From NCBI GenBank assembly GCA_951800935.1, contig CATOLW010000021.1:1-11008 (forward strand): 11,008 nt of DNA, in the 5' to 3' direction. The stretch comes from an uncultured Clostridium sp. (lineage in GTDB: Bacteria > Bacillota_A > Clostridia > TANB77 > CAG-508). Shown piece by piece: positions 1-8,000 of this stretch (position 1 is the first letter of the stretch; every line of letters starts with the position of its first letter). The notes beneath the pieces are model-generated. The model was given only the letters and a program-made list of their open reading frames with translations. It had not been told where the DNA came from and made no database searches. The translations under genes and the position numbers were made by a program.

Positions 1-1767
1 GTAAAAAATTTTAAAGGAATATAGATATTATCAATTTCTGTACTTAAATTTGAATAATCAAAATCAAGGTTTATAGTGTTTAATAAAACAGAAATTTTAG
101 GAGAAAGTATTTTCGACAAGTCTGTTTCATTTTTTACATAGTTTCTCATATCAGATAAAATATTATCCTTTATATCATAGCGTGTATTTTGAGCAGTTTC
201 TTCTTTGACTTGCTTAGGAGAATTTCGATAACAATGTTCTAGTGCATAGTTTTCTACTTGTTCTAAAGAAGTTCTTCTAAGTTCATTTAAAATACTTAAT
301 TTAGGAATAAATACATTATCATCTAAAACTATGTTTATATTTTTAAACTGATAAGGAGTAGAAGATGTCTTTGCAATTTGATTAATAACAGTTTGTTTTT
401 CTAATGGTTTATTTTTTGCTTCTACTGGTAATTCATTTAATTCATATTGAATGTTTAGATCTTTGTATAAAGCAATAGAATTAGCAGGTGTAATATGGAT
501 AGAAATTGGTTTTTGCTTTTTTATTGTTACTTTACAATTTAAAGGAATTTGACGATTCTCTTTTCGATAACTTTCTTTAGCGAAATTAGAAAGTTCTTTC
601 GAAGACATTTTATAAATTTTATTGTTACAAGAAATATTTCCTTTCATTCTTCCCAAAGTAACCGTTTGGCCAACTTTTGTTTCTATAATATTTTTTTTGT
701 TTTCCATTAATTCTGATACAGTATAAGAGCCAGTTTCGTTTTCTAATGAAATAGTATCTCCAATTTTTATTGGCTCTTTTAATTTTACTGTAATAAGACC
801 TTTATTTTTATTATAATTTTGAACTTTTCCTAATAATAATCCCATATTATTTGGTTTTTCTTTGAAAACTAGATTTTTATTCGGTTCGCTATCTAAATGA
901 CCAGAAGAAGACATACCACGGTTAAAAACTTGCATTAGCGTTTTTTGGTCTGCTTTATCTACCACATAAGGTTCATTGGATAAACTCAAATCAATATATT
1001 TTCGATAAATTCTAGTAACAGTTGCTACATATTCAGGAGATTTCATTCTACCTTCTATTTTTAAGCATTTTACACCAGACTGAATAAACGATGGAATATA
1101 ATCTAAACTACATAAGTCGCGAGTACTTAGTAAATAACCAGAATTAATTTTTTTATCATCTTCTAATAATTCATAAGGAAGCCTACAAGGACCTGCACAT
1201 TTTCCGCGATTACCAGAACGACCGACCTAACATACTAGAAAATAAACATTGACCAGAATAAGAAATGCATAAAGCACCATGGGCAAAACACTCAATTTCA
1301 AGATTAGTATTTTTACAAATATAATCAATTTCGTTCATAGAAAGTTCACGAGCTAGAACAATTCTTTTAAACCCAAGCTTTTGCAAAGCTAAGGCACCAT
1401 TTAGGTTATGAACTGTCATTTGCGTACTAGCATGAATGGGTAAATCAGGAAAAAGTTTGATTAAATGAGTAGCCAATCCCAAGTCTTGAACAATAATAGC
1501 ATCGATTCCAGATTGATAAGCAGTTTTTGCTAATTCCAAGGCACTTTCTAATTCATTATCTTTGATTAGGGTATTTAAAGTCAAATTTGTTTTAACACCA
1601 CGAATTTTAGCATACCCAATGGCTCTTTTTAATTCTTCTAAATTAAAATTATGAGCAAAAGCTCTAGCACTAAAGGTATTTGCTCCAAAATAAACACTGT
1701 CTGCACCATTTTGAACAGCAGCTTTTAAACATTCAAAATCACCAACTGGTGAAAGTAATTCTATCAT
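1..1767 (-). CDS. U32-family RNA-hydroxylation-type protein (RlhA/TrhP-like, DUF3656-like C-terminus), needs a +1 shift at CGG; 3' end outside window
   Basis: Members of this family (E. coli RlhA and TrhP) hydroxylate cytidine in 23S rRNA or uridine in tRNA and carry an iron-sulfur cluster; the older label is collagenase-like peptidase. The start ATG at 1767 follows a GGAG site. The first 181 residues are in one frame and contain the U32 signature near 159-177 (ECFAHGALC, then SGQC). The zero frame then reads CGG TCG TTC TGG TAA. Skipping the C at 1224 restores family sequence (GGRSGNRGKCAGPCRLPYE), which continues without a stop for about 400 codons to the window edge, including GVKCLKIEGRMKSPEY. 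Likely cluster cysteines are C167, C174, C190 or C193, and C233, so the break falls between them and the zero-frame product should be inactive. More than 588 residues fits an RlhA-like enzyme with a DUF3656-like tail better than the shorter TrhP. Exact substrate is inferred only. Confidence 0.85.
1222..1224 (-). other. In-frame CGG acting as +1 frameshift site in the U32 gene
   Basis: On the minus strand the zero frame reads TTA GGT CGG TCG TTC TGG TAA. Skipping the C (plus-strand G at 1224) gives TTA GGT GGT CGT TCT GGT, encoding LGGRSG, the expected family sequence. The preceding codon is GGT and the four-base unit is CGGT, giving Gly182. It is the only in-frame CGG found in the visible part of this gene. 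Confidence 0.85.
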
Positions 1768-1786
1768 AATAAACTCCTTTTTTTAT

Positions 1787-1797
1787 ATTGTATCACA
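1787..1797 (-). promoter_or_regulatory. Extended -10 promoter of the U32 gene
   Basis: On the minus strand TGTGATACAAT lies about 20 bases upstream of the ATG at 1767. It contains an extended -10 (TG-A-TACAAT) but no good -35. A GGAG ribosome binding site follows, inside AAAGGAGTTT. The same TGTGATA-N-AAT core precedes malQ and polC. Confidence 0.55.
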
Positions 1798-1833
1798 AAA
1801 ATGAAAGAAATTGTAGAATAATGAAAAATTTAG

Positions 1834-1862
1834 TTGACGAAAAAAATGAGTAATGATAAAAT
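1834..1862 (+). promoter_or_regulatory. Sigma-A promoter of the cadherin-like membrane protein gene
   Basis: TTGACG (1834-1839), a 17-base spacer and TAAAAT (1857-1862) form a near-consensus promoter. A strong GGAGGA ribosome binding site at 1885-1890 is 6 bases before the ATG at 1897, which decides that start. The promoter is divergent from the U32 promoter. Confidence 0.7.
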
Positions 1863-1896
1863 TAGAACATAAAAGCTTAAAAGCGGAGGAAAGAAA

Positions 1897-3036
1897 ATGA
1901 AAGTTCAAAAGAAAATTTTAACTACCATTATGATAACAACAATTATAATATTTTGTTTACTAACCACTCAAAACGAAGCAGCAAATGAAACAAATACAAA
2001 TGCAACAACAACCAATAATAGTACAGTAGCAGAAAAATCAGGTAATGCTAATTTAAGTGATTTAGGAATTACACCACATGATTTTAAAGGATTTAAATAT
2101 GGGACAACTTCTTATGAAGTAGTTGTCCCAGAAAGTACAGAAAGTGTAGAAGTATATGCTAAAACACAAGATAGCAAAGCAACAGTAACAGGAACGGGAA
2201 AGAAAATCCTAGAAAAAGGAGAAAACAAAGCAGAAGTAGTAGTTACAGCAGAAGATGGAACGAAAAAAACTTATGCCATTAACATTATTCGCGAAATCCA
2301 ACAAGATGAATATGAAGACCCAGAAAAAGAGCCAGAAAATGAATCAAAAAAAGAGAATGAAGAGATAGGAAATGGATTAGTAGAATTAAAAATTAATGAT
2401 TTAGTTTTATCACCAGAATTTAAAACAAATGTATATGAATATACTGCTAAATACATAGGAGAAGATACAAAATTAAAAGTGGAAGCAAAACCAACGGATG
2501 ATACCTATGAAGTTGATATAACAGGAAATGATAAGTTACAAGAAGGAGAAAATTTTATAACCATTTTAGTATCTGAAAAAGATGGAAACAATGTAGCAAC
2601 TTATCAAGTAAAAGTTATAAAAAGTTTGATTGATGAAGAAGCCATAGCCAAAGAAGAAAGTAAGAAAAAGACGACTCAACAAATAATAATAGGAGTAGCA
2701 ATTGGCATAATGATTATGCTAATAGGTGCTGTGGTTACCATTATCATACATAAAAGAAATATAAAATTAGAAGAAGAATATTCAGGTAGACTTTCTTTTG
2801 ATAAAGAAGAGGATGACGAAGAAGAGGGAGAAGTTCCAAAAGCACTTAAAGGAAAAAGATATCAAGAAGATACATTAGCAGAAGAAACAGAGGAAGAAGA
2901 TTATGAAAATATGCCTAAACAAGAGTTAAAAGAAAAATTCTTAAATGGGTATACTATGGGAATGGATATTGACTTTAAGGAAGAAGAAGAAATTTTTAAA
3001 AAGAAAAGAAAACAAAAAGGAAAAAGATTTAAATAA
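1897..3036 (+). CDS. Exported, membrane-anchored protein with two cadherin-like beta-sandwich domains
   Basis: The 379-residue product has a lysine-rich start and a hydrophobic stretch at about 8-22, consistent with a signal peptide. A Thr/Asn-rich linker follows, then two repeats resembling the cadherin-like beta-sandwich family (PF12733 type). The first is about 53-131 (LSDLGITP, later TSYEVVVPES, ending DGTKKTYAINIIR). The second is about 160-240 (LVELKINDLVLSP, later NVYEYTAKY, ending NVATYQVKVIK). An acidic linker separates them. A membrane helix lies near 261-285 (IIIGVAIGIMIMLIGAVVTI), followed by a strongly charged Glu/Lys tail of roughly 95 residues, probably cytoplasmic. The repeats would be outside the cell, where such domains usually bind or display something; no enzyme motif is visible. 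There is no in-frame CGG and the frame is intact. The gene has its own promoter and terminator. Specific function unknown. Confidence 0.85.
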   Translation: MKVQKKILTTIMITTIIIFCLLTTQNEAANETNTNATTTNNSTVAEKSGNANLSDLGITPHDFKGFKYGTTSYEVVVPESTESVEVYAKTQDSKATVTGTGKKILEKGENKAEVVVTAEDGTKKTYAINIIREIQQDEYEDPEKEPENESKKENEEIGNGLVELKINDLVLSPEFKTNVYEYTAKYIGEDTKLKVEAKPTDDTYEVDITGNDKLQEGENFITILVSEKDGNNVATYQVKVIKSLIDEEAIAKEESKKKTTQQIIIGVAIGIMIMLIGAVVTIIIHKRNIKLEEEYSGRLSFDKEEDDEEEGEVPKALKGKRYQEDTLAEETEEEDYENMPKQELKEKFLNGYTMGMDIDFKEEEEIFKKKRKQKGKRFK

Positions 3037-3052
3037 AGAAAAGTAGAAAAAG

Positions 3053-3081
3053 GCGTGCAAGAATTAACTGCACGCTTTTTT
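3053..3081 (+). terminator. Rho-independent terminator after the cadherin-like gene
   Basis: GCGTGCA (3053-3059) pairs with TGCACGC (3069-3075) around a 9-base loop and is followed by six T residues. It begins 17 bases after the stop at 3036. Confidence 0.85.
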
Positions 3082-3099
3082 AAAAAAGGTAACTAAAAA

Positions 3100-3216
3100 T
3101 TAGCAACATCCGCCTCTGTTACCACCGCAACAACAACAGATTAATAATATTAGGATTATAATCCAGCAACAATCATCACCAAATCCGAATCCACCGCATC
3201 CTCTATTTTCTGGCAT
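3100..3216 (-). CDS. Small Gly/Cys-rich single-helix membrane peptide (38 aa)
   Basis: A 38-codon minus-strand frame runs from ATG at 3216 to TAA at 3100. A purine-rich AAGGGGG ribosome binding site lies about 8 bases upstream of the ATG. The peptide begins MPENRGCGGFGFGDDCCW, has a hydrophobic core of about 9 residues (IIILILLI), then CCCC and a GGNRGGCC end. Nine of 38 residues are cysteine. The layout resembles the tiny Gly-rich YjcZ-type peptides of Firmicutes, several of which are linked to spores, but the high cysteine content is unusual and I cannot assign the family firmly. Possible roles are membrane or metal association; none is shown. The gene is convergent with the cadherin-like gene upstream in the window and contains no in-frame CGG. 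Confidence 0.6.
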   Translation of the reverse strand: MPENRGCGGFGFGDDCCWIIILILLICCCCGGNRGGCC

Positions 3217-3265
3217 AGTCTAGACCCCCTTCCATAAAGAAATATGTTTCAAGTTTGTTTTTCTT

Positions 3266-3294
3266 TTGTTGTTTTCCTTTGTATGATATATAAT
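3266..3294 (+). promoter_or_regulatory. Orphan sigma-A-like promoter, plus strand
   Basis: TTGTTG (3266-3271), a 17-base spacer and a perfect TATAAT (3289-3294) point rightward into a region with no recognisable plus-strand gene. A GGGGGAG stretch and ATG at 3310 open a 17-codon frame that ends at 3363, inside the hairpin at 3345-3375. It may be the remnant of a gene displaced by malQ, a tiny RNA, or chance in AT-rich DNA. Confidence 0.35.
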
Positions 3295-3344
3295 ATGTGG
3301 GGGAGAAAAATGTGTTACAAGATAATAAAAATTTTTGAAATAAC

Positions 3345-3377
3345 AAAAGAAGATGGCAGTTAGCCATCTTCTTTTTT
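3345..3377. terminator. Bidirectional Rho-independent terminator, most likely for malQ
   Basis: A perfect 13-bp stem (3345-3357 with 3363-3375, core GAAGATGGC/GCCATCTTC) closes a 5-base loop. On the plus strand it ends in TTTTTT. On the minus strand the stem ends in TTTT followed by a T-rich stretch (GTTATTTC), about 30 bases after the malQ stop, so it can end malQ transcripts and block rightward transcripts. Confidence 0.8.
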
Positions 3378-3404
3378 GAGTGAAGTCTAATAAATACGAC
3401 TTAC

Positions 3405-4892
3405 TTAGATTCGTTTAAACGTTTTGGTTATCTGGTATAACTCTTCGGCAAGAGAATTTGTGAGCATTCCTTCTCCTAATCTCCAAGTCCAATTGTTTCC
3501 TCCTATGGTAGAAGGAATATTCATACGTCCTTCTTCACCAAGAGACAAAAGATCCTGAACCGGAATGATAACAACTGAAGCTGGCGAAGAAAATGCTGAT
3601 TGAATGGCATTCATTACAAAGCAATTAGGATAACCAGCCCGCATATACCGGAAAGCAAAATTTCTATCTATATCAGACAACAGCATGAGCTTCTGAAGCA
3701 ATGTTTCAGAATCATGGGTTGACGTATATCCAACAGAATTTACTTCCCAATTGTGCGGAAGATACATGTTATCTTCAGTGGCCGAAAGACCGAAAATCAT
3801 AACACGCATGCCAGGATAGCCGGATTCCTTTAAGAAATCTCGAACTTCATCAGTGATGATACCTAAGTCTTCTGCAATAATAGGTATGTTGCCAAGCTCT
3901 TTCTTGATAGCATCGAACAATTCCATTTTAGGACCAGGCATCCAATCGCCTTTAAGAGCAGTAGTTTCGCCTTGTGGAACTTCCCAGTAATCGCATAAAC
4001 CACGGAAGTGGTCGATGCGGATAATGTCTGCAAAGGTAAGCGTGTTTTTAATCCGCTCAATCCACCAAGAAAAACCATCTTTTCTATGAGTATCCCAATC
4101 GTATACGGGATTGCCCCATAACTGTCCAGTTTCTGAATATAAATCTGGTGGGACACCAGCAATACCAGAAGGCAATAGGTTTTCATCCACTTTAAAAAGC
4201 TGTGGATTAACCCACACATCGCAGCTGTCTGCAGATGGATAAATAGGAATGTCTCCAATGATATGAATTCCTTCACTGTTAGCATATTCTTTCAAAGAGT
4301 TCCACTGCTTAAAGAATAAATATTGAACAAAAATATAGAAATCAATATCATCTTTTAGCATGGAGGAATAACGCCTCATAGCTTCAGGTTTCCTCTTTTT
4401 GATGTTTACATCTTCCCACTCCCATAAAGGCTTTTCCTGGAAATGCTTTTTGATAGCCATAAACATGGCATAATCTGTTAACCAGTTGCTGTTTTCCTCT
4501 ACAAAGCTTTGAAATCGGTAAGAATTCTTATGCTTTCCATTTAAGAAAGCCTTATGAAGAATCTGAAACCAAGTTTCTTTAATATCTTCATAATAAATTC
4601 TTTTACTTCTTTTGGGGAGTGGCAAATCAGTTGCGTAAATAAACCCATCGCTAACAAGAATTTCTAAATCGATGAGTATGGGATTACCAGCAGCAGAAGA
4701 AAAAGTCTGATAAGGACTATCTCCAAAACCGGTATGCCCTAGTGGAAGAATCTGCCAGTAAGTCTGGCCAGAAGCATGCAGAAAATCGACAAAGCGATAA
4801 GCTGCTTCTCCCATGGTTCCAATACCATACGAAGATGGTAAGGAAAAAATAGGCATTAAGATGCCACTAGACCGTTTAAACATGTTACTCAT
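3405..4892 (-). CDS. malQ: 4-alpha-glucanotransferase (amylomaltase, GH77)
   Basis: MalQ transfers 4-alpha-glucan segments between maltodextrins in the cytoplasm, feeding maltose and glycogen breakdown. The 495-residue length is typical. The N-terminus has the family hallmark RSSGILMPIFSLPS. GH77 catalytic residues are present: nucleophile D294 in RIDHFRG, acid/base E341 in AEDLG, and D394 in STHDSETL. GVPPDLYSETGQLWGNPVYD (247-266) is also typical. The start at 4892 is set by a GGAGG seven bases upstream. The gene stands alone between its own extended -10 promoter and the hairpin at 3345-3375, with no other maltose genes nearby. It differs from its neighbours: GC is about 40% in sampled lines against low 30s, and it has four in-frame CGG codons (R7, R280, R415, R418) without any break. 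That suggests transfer from another Bacillota. If CGG shifts the frame in this cell, translation would fail five codons after R7. Confidence 0.95.
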   Translation of the reverse strand: MSNMFKRSSGILMPIFSLPSSYGIGTMGEAAYRFVDFLHASGQTYWQILPLGHTGFGDSPYQTFSSAAGNPILIDLEILVSDGFIYATDLPLPKRSKRIYYEDIKETWFQILHKAFLNGKHKNSYRFQSFVEENSNWLTDYAMFMAIKKHFQEKPLWEWEDVNIKKRKPEAMRRYSSMLKDDIDFYIFVQYLFFKQWNSLKEYANSEGIHIIGDIPIYPSADSCDVWVNPQLFKVDENLLPSGIAGVPPDLYSETGQLWGNPVYDWDTHRKDGFSWWIERIKNTLTFADIIRIDHFRGLCDYWEVPQGETTALKGDWMPGPKMELFDAIKKELGNIPIIAEDLGIITDEVRDFLKESGYPGMRVMIFGLSATEDNMYLPHNWEVNSVGYTSTHDSETLLQKLMLLSDIDRNFAFRYMRAGYPNCFVMNAIQSAFSSPASVVIIPVQDLLSLGEEGRMNIPSTIGGNNWTWRLGEGMLTNSLAEELYQITKTFKRI

Positions 4893-4934
4893 TTTGTTAC
4901 CTCCTTTAACTTTATAGTTATTTGATGCGACATA

Positions 4935-4947
4935 ATTATATCACATT
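4935..4947 (-). promoter_or_regulatory. Extended -10 promoter of malQ
   Basis: On the minus strand AATGTGATATAAT contains TG-A-TATAAT, an extended -10, with TTGCGT at 4958-4963 as a weak -35 after a 17-base spacer. A GGAGG site at 4900-4904 follows downstream. Confidence 0.6.
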
Positions 4948-5009
4948 ATTATGTAAAACGCAATCTAAAGAAATAAAAAAATAATCTGTTCGCTTTTTTC
5001 CGTTTACAA

Positions 5010-5022
5010 AATGTGATATAAT
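5010..5022 (+). promoter_or_regulatory. Extended -10 promoter of polC
   Basis: AATGTGATATAAT includes TG-A-TATAAT with TATAAT at 5017-5022; the -35 region is a T-rich run at 4994-4999. AAGGGGAG at 5035-5042 is the ribosome binding site, 8 bases before the ATG at 5051. Confidence 0.6.
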
Positions 5023-5050
5023 CGAAAAAGCAAAAAGGGGAGAAAAAAGG

Positions 5051-8000
5051 ATGTCAGAAAAACCAAAAAAAGTAGGAGAGATATTTAGCGATTACAAAAC
5101 AAACGCCAACATAAAATATGCAGAAGTAAGAGCACTAAACATCATCAAAAAAGCTAACACCTTACAAGTTATTTTATACTTAGACGAATACATAGAAATC
5201 AAAGAAATATGGTATTTTGAAAATTTCTTAAAAGAAAGATTCAAATTTGAACACATCGATATCGAAATTAAGTATCATGAGAAAGTAGAAAAAAAGTCAA
5301 TCACAGATGAATGGAAAAATATCATAGCTTACATGTCGCACAAATATCCACTAACCAAACCAATGCTATTATTAAAAAGCGAAGTAACAGAAAAAGAAAA
5401 TACGATATACATTCAAATGTATATCAAAGGAGCTGACTTTTTAAGAGCCAAAAAAACAGACAAAGAATTACAAAAAACCATTAAAAATTTATTTGGAAAA
5501 GAATATGTAATTGACATTACAGAAAAACTATCAGAAAGCGAAATAAATGAAATTCGAAAAAACATTCAAAAACAAGAAGAACAAATGATAGCAAAAATCG
5601 AAGAAGAAAACAGACAGCACCAAATAGAAAAAGAAAGCATACCAGAATACGAAGACATAGATTATGCTCCACCAACTGAAATAGAGGGCTATATTCCACC
5701 AGAAGAAATGTTAGAAGAACAAGAATACATCATGGGAAAACCATCAAGAGCAAAAGAAAAACACATTAAAATAAAAGACATAACAGCAAATGATGGAAGA
5801 GTAACCTTAGAAGGAAGACTAGTAACCATTAGTGTTCGAGAAACCAAATCTGGCAAAGGAATGATTATCTTTGACTTATACGATGGAACAGGAACGATTA
5901 CCTGTAAATCATTTGGAAAAGATTATAATGAAGGAAAACAAATTGAAGAAAAAATAAGTCATGCAAAAGCAATTAAAGCAATAGGAAAAGCAGGATTAGA
6001 CAACTATGCAGGAGATATAACTGTCATGGTAAATACAATTGTAGAAACAAGCGATGCTAACTTACCAGAATTGCCAAGTGAAGACGAAATAGAAGATACA
6101 CCACTCATCTTAGGAGCCAGTCAAAATATTACAGACCCACTTGTAAAAGTAGAAGACTTAGGAGTTGATGATGGAAGAGTAGCGATTCAAGGAGAAGTAA
6201 TTTTTACAGAAGATAGGACCTTAAAATCAGGAAAAACATTATTTAGTTTTGATCTTTATGATGGAACAAGCACCATTACCTGTAAAGCCTTTTTAGATAA
6301 AGAAAAAGCAAAAAGAACCATGAAAAGAATCCAAAATGCCAAAGGCTTAATGGTAGCAGGAACAGCACAAATGGATAGCTTTGCCAATGAACTAACGGTT
6401 ATGGCAAATACAATTATAGAAATGAAAGAAGGGCTAAAAAAAGAAACCAGACAAGATAAAGCGCAAGTAAAGAGAGTAGAATTACACATGCATACTCAAA
6501 TGAGCCAAATGGATGCTATGACATCAGCAAAAGACCTAATCAAAAGAGCTATGAAATGGGGTATGAAATCCATTGCGATTACTGATCACGGAGTTGTACA
6601 AGCTTTTCCAGAAGCTCATAAAATGCTAGGATATGACAATCCAGATATGAAAATTTTATATGGAGTAGAAGCTTATTTAGCGCCAGATAAAAATGCGGTA
6701 GTTACCAACAGTAAAGGACAAGATATTGACACAACTTACTGTGTACTTGACTTAGAAACAACAGGATTTTCAGCTACTACAGAAAAAATAACAGAAGTTG
6801 GAATCATGAAAGTAAAAAACGGAGAAGTAATTGACCAATTTAGTTGTTTTGTAAATCCCGAAAAACACATACCACAAAGAGTAACAGAAGTAACCAATAT
6901 TACAGATGACATGGTAAAAGATGCCGAAACCATAGAAAAGGTATTTCCAAAAATATTAGCCTTTATCGAAGGCTCTGTTTTGGTTGCCCACAATGCACCA
7001 TTTGACATGGGATTTTTAAAGCAAAATGCTAAAAACTTAGGACATGAATTTGACTATACCTATTTAGATACCTTAAGTTTAGCCAAAGACTTATTCCCAG
7101 ATTATAAAAAATACAAATTAGGAAAAATTGCGGAAAACTTAGGAATCAAAGTAGAAGTAGCCCATCGAGCTTTAGATGATGTAGACACAACTGTCAAAGT
7201 ATTTAAGGTTATGATAGACATGCTAAAAAAACGAGGAGCTAAAACAGTAGATGATATAGATAGAGTAAGTAGTACCGAAGAAGCTAGAAAAGAAGAATAC
7301 AAAAAATTAAAAACTTATCATGCCATCATTTTAGCCAAAAACTATATTGGACTACGTAACCTTTATAAACTAGTATCTCTTTCACACTTACATTATTTTT
7401 ACAGGAAGCCTAGAATTTTAAAAAGTTTATACAAAAAATATTCTGAAGGACTAATACTTCGGAAGTGCTTGTGAGGCAGGAGAATTGTACCAAGCAATCG
7501 AACTTCGGAAAAACCGATGAAGAGATTGAAGACATAGCTAATAGCTATGATTACTTAGAAATTCAACCAACTGGAAACAATCAATTCTTAATTCGAAAAG
7601 AAATCGTAAAAGATGAAGAAACCCTGCGAGATATCAACCGAAAAATTGTAGAATTAGGAGAAAAGCTAAATAAGCCAGTAGTTGCGACCTGTGATGTTCA
7701 CTTTATGGACCCACAAGACGAAGTCTATCGACGTATCTTAGAAGCAGGACAAGGCTATGATGATGCTGATAACCAAGCACCATTATATTTAAGAACAACC
7801 GAAGAAATGCTAGAGGAATTTAGTTATTTAGGAAAAGAAAAAGCCTATGAAGTTGTGGTAACTAACACGAATTTAATCTCTGACATGTGTGACAAAATCA
7901 GTCCCATTTCGCCAGAAAAATGCCCACCACATATTCCCCGGTTGTGAGCAAACCATTAAAGACATTGCCTATGAAAAAGCACATGAATTATATGGAGACC

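Larger units (their letters stand above)
4935..5022. repeat. Inverted repeat linking the divergent malQ and polC promoters
   Basis: ATTATATCACATT at 4935-4947 is the exact reverse complement of AATGTGATATAAT at 5010-5022, with 62 bases between. Each arm contains one gene's extended -10. This is either a shared promoter core or the two halves of a control site acting on both genes. Confidence 0.6.

Noticed and set aside
1210..1240. Reassignment of stop codons or CGG to another amino acid without a shift
   Set aside because: Reading through the stops in the zero frame does not give family sequence at any site; only a frame change does.
3863..4285. Minus-strand 140-codon frame within malQ
   Set aside because: It is a shifted-frame shadow of malQ, with no start signal and no recognisable protein. 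The minus-strand frames inside polC and the cadherin-like gene are rejected for the same reason.
7936..7941. Classic homopolymer slippage
   Set aside because: Only the CCCC at site 3 fits. The other sites (CTTC, AATC, TCAC, GATC, GGTC) have no run to slip on.
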